Source: Bifidobacterium colobi | GTDB lineage: Bacteria; Actinomycetota; Actinomycetes; Actinomycetales; Bifidobacteriaceae | Reading direction: 5' to 3' | Assembly (NCBI RefSeq): GCF_018555455.1 | Contig: NZ_JAFEJU010000003.1 | Coordinates: forward strand, 124,001-188,000 | Length of the DNA: 64,000 bases | Position numbers and translations under genes: made by a program | Shown: piece by piece, positions 17,060 to 28,300 of the stretch | Position numbering within the stretch: position 1 is the first letter of the stretch | Layout: every line of letters begins with the position of its first letter | Notes under the pieces: generated by a model | Seen by the model: the letters and a program-made list of their open reading frames with translations, nothing else | Told to the model about the DNA's origin: nothing | Databases searched by the model: none

Positions 17060-17536
17060 ATGACTGATTTCAATAATCCTGTTCCGCAGCCGAACCAACC
17101 CGGACAGTCGTACGCACAGGTTCCCACTCCGAACGGCGTACCTGCACCGGCTCCGCAGCCGCAGCAGACTTATCAGCAGCCGCAGTATGCCGCTCCCGCA
17201 CAACCGCAGCAGCCGCAGTACCAGCAGCAGTACCAAGCTCCTTACTCAGCACCGCAGTACCAGGCTCCGGCCACCTCCATCGCTCCCGGTGCCACGTACA
17301 CTATGTCCGATTCCGATAAGACGATGCGAATGATCGCCTTCATCTTCAACATCATCGGCCTGCTTGCTCTGGGTTGGATGATCATCCCACTCGCATGGTG
17401 CATCCCGATGTGTGTGCGCAGCTGGGGTATCTACAAGGGCACCAAGCCGAACACCACCGGCTTCGCCATCTGCGATCTGCTGTTCCTAAGCATGATCAGC
17501 GGCATCATCCTGCTCATCAGCCAGAAGGATGCCTGA
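17060..17536 (+). CDS. Pro/Gln-rich small membrane protein
   Basis: This 158-residue protein has about 80 residues of Pro/Gln/Tyr-rich sequence with repeated PQQPQYQQQY-like units. Two hydrophobic segments follow (MIAFIFNIIGLLALGWMIIPLAW and GFAICDLLFLSMISGIILLI), separated by CVRSWGIYKGTKPNTTG. The start at 17060 follows AAGAAGAGATG. It resembles the genes at 1551 and 42572 in architecture. No enzymatic motif is present; a membrane-associated scaffolding role is only a guess. The 206-base gap before it holds the glnA terminator and an A+T-rich promoter-like stretch. Confidence 0.7.
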   Translation: MTDFNNPVPQPNQPGQSYAQVPTPNGVPAPAPQPQQTYQQPQYAAPAQPQQPQYQQQYQAPYSAPQYQAPATSIAPGATYTMSDSDKTMRMIAFIFNIIGLLALGWMIIPLAWCIPMCVRSWGIYKGTKPNTTGFAICDLLFLSMISGIILLISQKDA

Positions 17537-17597
17537 TACAGTTTCGCGCAGCGTAAGCTCAATGCTTATCATGCGTAGAGCATAAGCATCATCTGAC

Positions 17598-17648
17598 ACA
17601 GGAAGGGCTGGCATCGGATTGCATGAAACCGATGCCAGCCCTTCCTGT
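17598..17648. terminator. Bidirectional terminator with a 20-bp perfect stem
   Basis: The arms at 17598-17617 and 17629-17648 are perfectly complementary (ACAGGAAGGGCTGGCATCGG and its reverse complement) around an 11-base loop. It lies between the convergent genes ending at 17536 (plus) and 17686 (minus) and can serve both. Confidence 0.85.
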
Positions 17649-17685
17649 TCTAGTCAACCGTCAGTCATCAATCACGCAGAGCACA

Positions 17686-18060
17686 CTAGAACAATGGCTC
17701 CATGCCCTCTCCCTGCGGCTTACGTACTTTCGCCATCCTGCCGATGTGGCGCGCATACACCAGCCAGCGACCATCCTGGTTTTCCATGCGAGCCTCAAAA
17801 TTGCCACCTTCAAAACCACGGCGCTCACCATTGCGAATCTTCAGCACCGCTTTATTAGCAGCCGCACGGTTCGCGGACTCGCCTACCTTGTACCAGCCTG
17901 GATGTGCTTTCAACCATGCCGCCAAAGCCGGCCCGTTCCGCTTGATCTGCGGGCGCGAATCCTCCAGTTGCGCGTCATAGCCTTTGCGACGGCATTGTTG
18001 CAGGAAATGCGCCGCCTCAAGCGGGTCATCAAAAGCTACCCTGATCGTCGTTTTTCCCAT
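17686..18060 (-). CDS. Conserved-looking hypothetical protein, 124 aa
   Basis: I do not recognise the family. The 124-residue product is basic and soluble, with no signal or membrane segment. It begins MGKTTIRVAFDDPLEAAHFLQQ, resembling a short alpha/beta domain with a helix that packs on a strand. A second part with alternating basic and aromatic residues (HPGWYKVGESANRAAANKAV, DGRWLVYARHIGRMAKVR) follows. Nucleic-acid binding is possible from the charge but not shown. It is divergent from the CDF transporter with an 80-base intergenic region. Confidence 0.6.
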   Translation of the reverse strand: MGKTTIRVAFDDPLEAAHFLQQCRRKGYDAQLEDSRPQIKRNGPALAAWLKAHPGWYKVGESANRAAANKAVLKIRNGERRGFEGGNFEARMENQDGRWLVYARHIGRMAKVRKPQGEGMEPLF

Positions 18061-18140
18061 GAGAGGTTAGTATACCTCGAAAATGCGCCATGCCGCCTAG
18101 AGTGCCGCCTATAATGCTGCCTCGAAAGAGGGAATGCATC

Positions 18141-19100
18141 ATGTCTGATCAGAAGAATGCGGGCGCCGCGGTTAAGGCGGCGCTACTTGCCAATGTGGGC
18201 GTGGCCTGCGCGAAATTCGCGGCGGCGGCTTTTACCGGCTCATCATCCATGTTTTCGGAATCCGTGCACTCGGTGGCCGATTGCGCCAACGAACTCGTAC
18301 TGATGTTGGGCGACAAAGCCTCCGATCGAAAGTCACGTGGTGATCATCCGTTCGGTTTGCATCGCGTGAAGTATCTGGCCAGCTTCATTGTGGCCACACT
18401 CCTGTTCTTCGTCGGCGGCGTGTTCGCGGTCTCGCAGGCGGCAAGCAAACTCGGCGGTCTGATTGACGGCACAGTACCGCGTGAAGCCGAATCGATGGAG
18501 CTTATCGCCGCCCTAGTGGTGGTTGGCGTTTCCGCATGCTTGGAAGGCTATGGATTGCATACCTCCATTCATGAGGCGCGCGAACGTATGAAGCGAGTCA
18601 AAGTCGAGGATGATTCGTTGGTCGGCTTCTGGCGCCGCACCAAGTCAGCCGAGCTGGCCTCCGTGATGATGGAAGATACGCTGGCGTTGATTGGTTTGGC
18701 GTTCGCAGGGCTCGGCATTGGACTATCCATTATTACCGGCGACGAACTCTACGATGCCATCGGCGGTATGCTCGTAGGCCTGGTGCTGGTCTGCGGTTCC
18801 GCCGCTCTAGCGTTCAAGTCCGGTTCCCTGCTGGTCGGCGAAAGCCTTGACCCCAGCACGCGCGCCCAAGTGGTCAAAGCCGTGGAAAGCACCAGTGGCG
18901 TCGATCGCCTAATCAACATGCAGGCAATTCATATGGATGAGGATTCCGTACTGCTCTGTCTGAAAGTCGAAACATCGAAGCTTGACCGCGATTTCGACGT
19001 GCAGACGGTCGACAAGATCGAAACCAATATCCGCGGCGCCTTGCCATGGTACGAGTGGGAGATCTACGTCGAACCCGACATCTGGCGAGCACAGCACTGA
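18141..19100 (+). CDS. Cation diffusion facilitator family transporter
   Basis: The 319-residue protein is a proton-coupled divalent metal exporter of the CDF family. Six hydrophobic segments are visible, starting with ALLANVGVACAKFAAAAFTGSSSM. The metal-site motif in helix 2 is SESVHSVADCANE (His and Asp four residues apart) and the helix 5 motif is in MMEDTLALIG. The C-terminal cytosolic domain contains IHMDEDSVLLCLKVE. The start at 18141 follows AAAGAGGGAA. Zinc, iron and manganese cannot be distinguished by eye. The gene ends at a large hairpin (19117). Confidence 0.88.
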   Translation: MSDQKNAGAAVKAALLANVGVACAKFAAAAFTGSSSMFSESVHSVADCANELVLMLGDKASDRKSRGDHPFGLHRVKYLASFIVATLLFFVGGVFAVSQAASKLGGLIDGTVPREAESMELIAALVVVGVSACLEGYGLHTSIHEARERMKRVKVEDDSLVGFWRRTKSAELASVMMEDTLALIGLAFAGLGIGLSIITGDELYDAIGGMLVGLVLVCGSAALAFKSGSLLVGESLDPSTRAQVVKAVESTSGVDRLINMQAIHMDEDSVLLCLKVETSKLDRDFDVQTVDKIETNIRGALPWYEWEIYVEPDIWRAQH

Positions 19101-19116
19101 TTTCCTCTTGCCCCCG

Positions 19117-19155
19117 CAGCGAATGATTCTCATTGAGAACCATTCGCTGCGGGAT
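19117..19155 (+). terminator. Hairpin upstream of the ABC-F gene, related to the one downstream
   Basis: The arms CCCGCAGCGAATG and CATTCGCTGCGGG enclose the inner pair TTCTC / GAGAA, giving an almost continuous stem of about 18 bp. It lies directly after the CDF gene and can terminate it, although no T-run follows. It is similar in sequence to the hairpin at 20904-20949 on the other side of the ABC-F gene. Confidence 0.65.
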
Positions 19156-19227
19156 ATGCTATGCTGGCAGGGCTTTAGGAATCTCACGAGGAGAAACATA
19201 GTTGCTGATCTGATAGCCGCGGGTACC

Positions 19228-19302
19228 ATGACGGGATTATGCGCATCGACGCGCACTGCCATGCTGCTATCAATCTGTATCCGCTGCCATCACTCATCAT
19301 AA
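19228..19302 (+). CDS. Possible 24-residue leader peptide of the ABC-F gene
   Basis: An ATG at 19228 opens a 24-codon frame (MTGLCASTRTAMLLSICIRC then HHSS) that stops exactly one base before GGCAGTGCGC (19303-19312). That sequence is the reverse complement of GCGCACTGCC inside the frame (19251-19260). A ribosome stalled in the frame would therefore change this hairpin just before the ABC-F ribosome site at 19323. The ATG itself has no clear ribosome-binding site. A second tiny frame (TTG CTG ATC TGA, 19201-19212) follows GAGGAG. Translation of either is unproven. Confidence 0.25.
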   Translation: MTGLCASTRTAMLLSICIRCHHSS

Positions 19303-19332
19303 GGCAGTGCGCCCAACCATATGGAGGCGCTT

Positions 19333-20919
19333 ATGCAACCTATTACCTTGTCCTTAAGCAATATCAGCTTCACCTATCCGGCAGCCGTCGATCCACTCTT
19401 CACGCGGGTCAACTGCACGTTCCCGCAAAGCTGGACCGCGGTATTAGGCGACAACGGCATCGGTAAATCAACTCTGATGGCAATCGCGCGAGGCAAACTC
19501 CGTCCCGATAGCGGGCAAGTGTCACCCAATAATCTCGTATTAAGCTACTGCCCGCAAGATATAGCGGTTCAACCCACGAATCTGGAGGACTTCGCCGCTG
19601 ATTGGCAACCCGAAACCATCCGGCTACGAGAGCGACTCGGCATTGAAGATGATTGGGCGTACCGGTATGGCACCTTGTCTGGCGGTGAACGGAAACGTCT
19701 GCAAATCGCATGCGCACTGGCACAGCAACCTGACGTGCTCATTCTGGATGAGCCTACCAATCATGTGGATGAACCGACCCGGCAGGCCATCATCGAGATC
19801 ATGCGAAACTACAGAGGAATCGGCATCGTCGTCTCCCATGATGTAACGCTCATCGACGCCACTTGCACACGCTGCATCATGTTCGAGCGCAAGCACATCG
19901 GCGGGCGAAACGTTACTGAAGCCAATACTTATCAGGGCAATTACAGTCAGGCCATAGAACAGCGGCAGTGTCATGACCGCACTGCTCTGGAACAACTGGC
20001 CGGCGCCCGCCGGGAGGTAAAGAGGCTAGAAGCCGCACAATCGCAACGATTCGCCAAGATACAGCAGGCCGAGTCCGCCAAGCGGCATGGCGAGCGCATC
20101 ACTCCCAAGGATCATGACGCCCGCAATCGCAGGAATCTGGCAAAAATGACTGGATTGGATGCTGGAGTCAGCCGCTCGTATGCGCAACTCAATGGCCGGC
20201 TTGCCAAGGCCCGGCAATCAGGCGAAGCGATATCGACGGCGTCCAAACGATATGACGGCAATATATGGATGGACATCACGCCTAGTGCCAGGCATGAGCT
20301 GATTCGTCTTGAGCCAGGAGTCATTCCATTCGACAAGCAGCTATCTCCGGAGCAACTGAATGATAGTCCATTGTCTGTAGCATCTCAGTCGGGGAATACC
20401 ATTCGACTCGATTTTCCTCAAGGCAACATGACTTCTGAGGGGCTGAAGATACCATTAATCAGTGTCGGTCCGCTCGATCATCTTGTCATCACCGGGCCGA
20501 ATGGTTGCGGCAAGTCAACATTGGTACGCGCGATGATTGATGCTGCGGCCAATGTTCCTACGCTGGTAATTCGGCAAAACACAACAGCAGCAGACGCCAA
20601 CCGAGCCGTCACATTGCTGCATGGCCTCAGCCCAGTCGATACATCGATGGTATTGAGCGCGTATGCACAACTTAATGCAGATCCCGATAGGCTTCTTCAA
20701 GGTGAGGCGGCCTCCCCCGGTGAACTGCGTAAACTGCTGCTATGCCTTGGGCTGGTAAGGAAACCACAGCTTATTGTGATGGATGAGCCGACGAATCATC
20801 TTGACCTCAATTCCAAGGTTGCCTTTGCTCGTACGCTCGGCAGCTACCCTGGCGCATTGATTATTGTTTCGCACGATGATTGGTTTGTGCGGCAGATTAC
20901 CGCAGCGCATGGTTCTTAG
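19333..20919 (+). CDS. ABC-F family ATPase (ribosome-associated type)
   Basis: The 528-residue protein has two ABC domains and no membrane segment, the ABC-F layout. Domain 1 has LGDNGIGKSTLM, signature LSGGERKRLQIA and Walker B VLILDEPTNHVDE. Domain 2 has ITGPNGCGKSTLV and LIVMDEPTNHLD, but its signature is degenerate (ASPGELRKLLL). The basic helical linker (about residues 220-290) corresponds to the ribosomal P-site interaction motif. Start 19333 follows GGAGG. Stretches such as 20341-20600 are clearly more A+T-rich than neighbouring genes, which suggests acquisition. It could be an antibiotic-resistance ABC-F or a Uup/YdiF-like translation factor. Confidence 0.85.
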   Translation: MQPITLSLSNISFTYPAAVDPLFTRVNCTFPQSWTAVLGDNGIGKSTLMAIARGKLRPDSGQVSPNNLVLSYCPQDIAVQPTNLEDFAADWQPETIRLRERLGIEDDWAYRYGTLSGGERKRLQIACALAQQPDVLILDEPTNHVDEPTRQAIIEIMRNYRGIGIVVSHDVTLIDATCTRCIMFERKHIGGRNVTEANTYQGNYSQAIEQRQCHDRTALEQLAGARREVKRLEAAQSQRFAKIQQAESAKRHGERITPKDHDARNRRNLAKMTGLDAGVSRSYAQLNGRLAKARQSGEAISTASKRYDGNIWMDITPSARHELIRLEPGVIPFDKQLSPEQLNDSPLSVASQSGNTIRLDFPQGNMTSEGLKIPLISVGPLDHLVITGPNGCGKSTLVRAMIDAAANVPTLVIRQNTTAADANRAVTLLHGLSPVDTSMVLSAYAQLNADPDRLLQGEAASPGELRKLLLCLGLVRKPQLIVMDEPTNHLDLNSKVAFARTLGSYPGALIIVSHDDWFVRQITAAHGS

Positions 20920-20949
20920 CGCATGGTTCTTAATGAGAACCATGCGCTG
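20904..20949. repeat. Duplicated palindrome at the 3' end of the ABC-F gene
   Basis: AGCGCATGGTTCTT occurs twice in tandem (20904-20917, 20918-20931) and is followed by its inverted copy (AGAACCATGCGCT, 20936-20949). The first copy encodes the last codons and the stop of the ABC-F gene. The second copy with the inverted copy forms a 12-13-bp hairpin with a short loop between two convergent genes, so it can act as terminator. It shares GCAGCGnATGnTTCT with the hairpin at 19117. Confidence 0.75.
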
Positions 20950-20966
20950 CGGGGGGAAGAGGACGG

Positions 20967-22082
20967 CTACGCCATCAGCTGCTCAGCCAAGGAGCGGAAA
21001 GTCTTGCCGATGCCATCCGTACGCAGCGCACCGTCAGCATCCAGCACAGCCGGGCGGCCGGCCTCGCCGGTTTCGCGGACTTCGGGAACGAGCGGCAGCT
21101 GCGCCATCAGCGGTACATCGTAGCCAAGCGCTTCGGTCAGCTGCTCGCTGACTCGCTGACCGCCACCTTCGCCGAAGATGCGCAGCTTCTCGCTTTTATG
21201 CTCGTAGTAGCTCATGTTCTCCACCACACCACGCACCTTCATCGGCACCTGCAGTGCGACCAAGCCGGATCGCACGGCGATGTCGGATGCGGAAGGCTGC
21301 GGGGTGGTGATTACCACAAGTTCCGCATTCGGCAATGCCTGAGCCACGGAAATCGCCATATCGCCGGTACCCGGTGCCAAGTCGAGCAGCAGCACGTCCG
21401 GCTGACCCCACCAGACATCGGAGAGGAACTGTTCCAGCGAGCGCTGCAGTCGCGGACCGCGCCAGAGGATCGCGCGGTCGGCACCGGCGAACATGCCGAT
21501 GGAGATGAGCTTCACACCCCAAGCCGTAACCGGCATCAGCATACCGTTCAAGTTGGTGGGCTGCGTATGCACGCCGAACAGTCGCGGCAGCGAGAAGCCG
21601 TAGATATCCGCATCGATGGCGGCGGTGTCGTAGCCGAGGGCGGCAAAGGTTGCAGCCAGGTTCGCGGTGACCGAGGACTTGCCTACGCCGCCTTTACCGG
21701 AGGCGATGGCGAAAATGCGGGTTTTGACACCGGGCTTGTTGAACGGGTTCTGCTTACGCTCGGCTTTCAGGTCGGCCACCAGGTCGTCCAGCTTGTCGCG
21801 GCTCATCGAGGAGACTTCGATATGCGGGGTGAGTTTGGCATCCGGATATGAGGCGACCGCACCGTTGATCTGATTGGTGATGGTTTCCGAAAGCGGGCAG
21901 CCTTCCACGGTAAGTTCCACATGCACGGTGACGTCGTAATCGATATCGGCGTTGTCCGCCGAAGGCACCGCGTTAATGGCGGCAATCATGCCTAAATCGG
22001 TAACCGATCGGCCGAGCTCCGGGTCGATCACACGACTCAAACGGTTGTAGATCGCTGCTTCAATCTCGCGGGTTTCGCTCAT
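20967..22082 (-). CDS. mrp: Mrp/NBP35-family iron-sulfur carrier ATPase
   Basis: This 371-residue P-loop protein is of the Mrp/ApbC type, thought to load or carry Fe-S clusters. The N-terminal MIP18/DUF59 domain (about residues 5-95; IYNRLSRVIDPELGRSVTDLGM) precedes the deviant Walker A ASGKGGVGKSSVTAN (about residue 128), the DADIYGFSLPRLFG switch region and VLLLDLAPGTGD. The usual C-terminal CxxC of Mrp proteins is not evident, since the region around VVENMSYYEHKSEKLRIFG has no Cys pair. The ATG at 22082 follows AAGGAGGATTG. Confidence 0.88.
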   Translation of the reverse strand: MSETREIEAAIYNRLSRVIDPELGRSVTDLGMIAAINAVPSADNADIDYDVTVHVELTVEGCPLSETITNQINGAVASYPDAKLTPHIEVSSMSRDKLDDLVADLKAERKQNPFNKPGVKTRIFAIASGKGGVGKSSVTANLAATFAALGYDTAAIDADIYGFSLPRLFGVHTQPTNLNGMLMPVTAWGVKLISIGMFAGADRAILWRGPRLQRSLEQFLSDVWWGQPDVLLLDLAPGTGDMAISVAQALPNAELVVITTPQPSASDIAVRSGLVALQVPMKVRGVVENMSYYEHKSEKLRIFGEGGGQRVSEQLTEALGYDVPLMAQLPLVPEVRETGEAGRPAVLDADGALRTDGIGKTFRSLAEQLMA

Positions 22083-22173
22083 CAATCCTCCTTATTGCCG
22101 CCCACTAGAGTACCGTGCAATTCGCCGGCATGCTAGAGCTATGATGAGATTACTTTCATCGCGGAAAGGAGCA

Positions 22174-22398
22174 ATGATGCCCACCATCCTGCAAATATTG
22201 CTCAGCGAAGTAATACTCATCGCGATTGGCATATTTCTGTTGTGGAAGCCTGATCTGGTCTGGAAACTGGAACATTTCCTTGATGTCAAGGGTGGTGAAC
22301 CCACTGACTTCTACACGGGGAACGTACGCCTGCTGGGCACCCTCATGCTGGTAGGCGCCATCGTGCTGCCGTTTATTCTGCTGGCTATAACTGACTAA
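22174..22398 (+). CDS. Small two-helix membrane protein, 74 aa
   Basis: The product begins MMPTILQILLSEVILIAIGI, continues LLWKPDLVWKLEHFLDVKGGEPTDFY and has a second hydrophobic segment (LLGTLMLVGAIVLPFILLAI). The start at 22174 follows AAAGGAG. The linker resembles the small DUF6199-like membrane proteins of Firmicutes and actinobacteria, but I am not certain of the family and know no function. It is divergent from mrp and convergent with ligA. Confidence 0.6.
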   Translation: MMPTILQILLSEVILIAIGIFLLWKPDLVWKLEHFLDVKGGEPTDFYTGNVRLLGTLMLVGAIVLPFILLAITD

Positions 22399-22446
22399 CA
22401 AGCGGCGTTAGATTCCGTCAAATCTCTACAATCAACGTCCCCCATC

Positions 22447-22602
22447 ATTTGACTGTAGGACTTTTGACATTGACTGTAGGGAATCTAACACTGACTGAAG
22501 GGAATCTAACACTGACTGAAGGATTTTGAACGAAATACGTTAGAAATCCTTCAGTCAGTGTTCAAAAACCTTCAGTCAGTGATGGAAATCCGTCAGTGAG
22601 TG
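22447..22602. repeat. 21-bp-period mirror-symmetric repeat array
   Basis: Four forward 13-mers (CACTGACTGAAGG type) start at 22447, 22468, 22489 and 22510. Three inverted 13-mers (CCTTCAGTCAGTG type) start at 22548, 22569 and 22590. Every step is exactly 21 bp, and the two halves mirror around 22535. The spacers are 8 bp and partly conserved (AATCTAA, TTCAAAA). The array lies between the convergent small membrane gene and ligA. It could fold into one long hairpin or present protein-binding sites on one DNA face. The function is unknown. Confidence 0.9.
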
Positions 22603-22622
22603 TTCAAAACCCTTTCAAAACC

Positions 22623-25316
<2,694 letters not shown>

Positions 25317-25355
25317 CTATCCTAGCCGACTGCTTCCCTCAGTCAGGTGGTCAGG

Positions 25356-28300
25356 TCAGGTGGTCAGGGAGCGCAGGTATTGGGCTTGGATGATGTCGAT
25401 GTCTCCGCCTTCGCCGTCATCCATACGCGCCACAGCCACCGATAGTGTGCGCGCCGGCACGAACATGCCTTCGTCCACGCATACGCGGGCGGCATCGCGC
25501 ACAATGGCACCGACTTCGATGTTCGGCCACACCGGCAGATCGTGCGAAGCCAATACATAGGCGGCGGAGTCAACGGATTCCGGCACATGAATGCACTGCG
25601 AATCCGCACGGGCCACAAGCTCCTGCAATTCACCTTCCAGAGAGGCGATGGCACCGGGCGCAATATGATCGCTCATAATGTAGGCCGCGGCGGCGGTTTC
25701 GAAATGATCCAGCATCCACTCGCAGTAGGCGAACCGATAGTAGGCAAATGCGGCATCATCACGGTCCAAGGCCACGCGCAACGCGTTGAGGCAGGCGGCT
25801 CGAGCCGAGTCCCAGTCCTCGTTACGGGCCAGTTGAATGGCCAGTTTCAAATGAGACAGCGGATACGCGGGAGCGTACGCCACCATCCGGTTCAGATGTG
25901 GGATTGCGGCTTTGGCACCCTTAATCTGCCCGAGCACATCCGCCAATTCCATATGCGCATAGAACAGGTTGTCCGGAATCAGCAACGTGCGCTCATCCAT
26001 CGTGGCGAACAGGCGGTTATACACCACACGTTCGGCGTACGAGTTGAAATAGCGTGGCACGCCCGGACCTGCGGCAAAAATCTGATCCAAGTGGGCCACA
26101 GCAGCCTCAGCCGCGTCGATTGCCTGATCGGCTTGACCAGAGAACAATAAATCGCGTGCACGCAGACGCTCCTTATCGAGACCGTCAGCGAGCGTGAATT
26201 TGAAGTCCGGCGTATCGTTGCCATCAATCAGTGCGCTGGTGACCTGCGATGCCAGATCGTTGAGCTCGGGATCGCTGATGGCATCAATAATGCTCATTGC
26301 CTGCTGCGCTTTTTCCACCGAATCCAGCTGGCTGTCATGGGCGAGCGTGTGGAATTCATTCACGGCACGCTGCAGCATGTCCACTCGCTGAATGGCGAGC
26401 CCGCTGCTGTTCTTCGCACCAAGCACGCGCGCGGTGGCGGCATCGAATTCACGGTCGGCAAGCTCCGGCTCCTCTTGGGAACCATTCGGCGAGAATCGGC
26501 GGTCCGTCAGATCGAAGTCCGCGTTGATGGGCTTCAAACCACCCTCGCCATCCACATCCATCACCGCGCCGAACATCCGATACGTGGCTTGCGGATGCTT
26601 CAATCCATCCGTATGCAATCGCTGCAGGAATGCGTCACGGCTGAGCGTGACGGTGACCATATTGCGCACGGTGGGGTTGCGACGCAGCACACTCATCGGA
26701 TCGTCGCCACCGGCATCCGACTGCGCATCGGCGTTATCGTCTGCATCTGTACCGCCGCCATCCGACTGCGGGCCAAGGCTGAAGGACATCTCATCGATAT
26801 CCATGCCCTTCATCAGATCTTCGAACTGCGAATCAATCGACGCGTCATCACTCTGATCGCCGGCACCGGCTTCCTGGCCATGCGCCCCCTCAGTACCATC
26901 GGCCGCATCGGCGGCAGCCTGCTGACCAAAGGTTTCATCATGGGTGATAGGGCGTGTGGGGTCGCCGTGGAAGTCACCATCCTTAGGGTCGGCTTTGGAG
27001 CTGGAGCGGCCCAAATCGCCGCTGCGCAGATGTTCGAACGCGCGCAATGCCTCGCTCATCATCTGTTCGATAGCACTGTCCTGCTCGGCAATGGCCTCTT
27101 CCAAACCGATGGAATCGATGTGCAACGACACCTGATTGACTTGGGGGCTGGCGCCGAAACTCATTGCCGCCATCATTAGGCCGACGCGCAGATTGTAGGC
27201 CACGCTCATCGCCGCCCGCTCGGTGCTGGACAGCGTGCGCCACGTATGGTTCACGTCATCGTAGCGGCTGTTCGGCATCATCGAAGTACCGGCCGTGGTG
27301 AAACCAATCGCCACTTCCCCACGTTCCAGGCAGGAGCGGAACTCCACATCGAAACGGTAAGGCAACCGCAGCCGGCGCAGCAGCGTAGACAATGTTTGGC
27401 GATACACCCATTCGCCGGGCTGTTGAGCGTCGGGAGCGGCATGCGCCTGATCATGCTCATGGCTGTTCTCGTGAGCATCGTGAAGGCGGGGATTGGGGAA
27501 CCCGTCCTGAATTTGACTTGCGGTTCGCTCGGCGATCTTCACCAGTTGAAGCACGGCCTGCTGTTCATCCGCACCATCATAGGGTTCAAGCGCCATAATC
27601 GCCGGGTTTTCAATCAATCGCATATCGATCTGCGCGGCTTCGGCACGCGTGACCGTATCTTCCGTAGGCGTACGCCCCAGTGAGGAATTGCGCTCCAACC
27701 ATGCGCTCACCGCCGCGAAACGATTGAGATTGCCTTCGATCTTCAACGCCCTCAACGCCTGACTGAACGCCAATGACGTATCCCAGGCAAAGAAATAACT
27801 GTTCGAATACGTGGATGTGTACAGGTGCAACGCTTCGGCACCATGCACGGCTTCCAGCCCCGGAAGCTTATCCAACGCACCGGCCTCACGCATCAGGTCG
27901 GCGAAATGATCCTCCAAACCGGAGGCACGCATGCCGTGAGCACGTGCGGCGAGCGTATCCCTTACCGCACGACGAATCGCGCCAATCGGTGCCTCACGGT
28001 TCAGGCGACGGAAAATATTGCCCGAACCGAAACCGATGAGCAGCCCGTTGACCTGCGGCAGCATGTAGGCGGCAAAGAACGCGATGGCAATCGCATCCCG
28101 ATATTCCAAATCATGTCGCATACTCGCCGGCAGATTCGCACGCATCTGTTCCAGCGTGTACCGGTTACCGGTTTTCAGCCATGATGCCAGCCAGGTCATG
28201 CGTCCGGTATCGTCTCGCCCAACGATGCCGCCCGAAACCACATTCACCGGCATACCGGCCCGCAGGCGCAACGCCTGTTCCAGGGACCGCACCCGGGCGC

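Noticed and set aside
19117-19155. Fur-type operator inside the hairpin (TGATTCTCATTGAGAACCA)
   Set aside because: The resemblance to a Fur box is limited; the longer GC-rich arms are better explained as an RNA hairpin after the CDF gene.
22447-22602. CRISPR array
   Set aside because: The spacers are only 8 bp and are themselves repeated; half of the units are inverted, and no cas gene is near.
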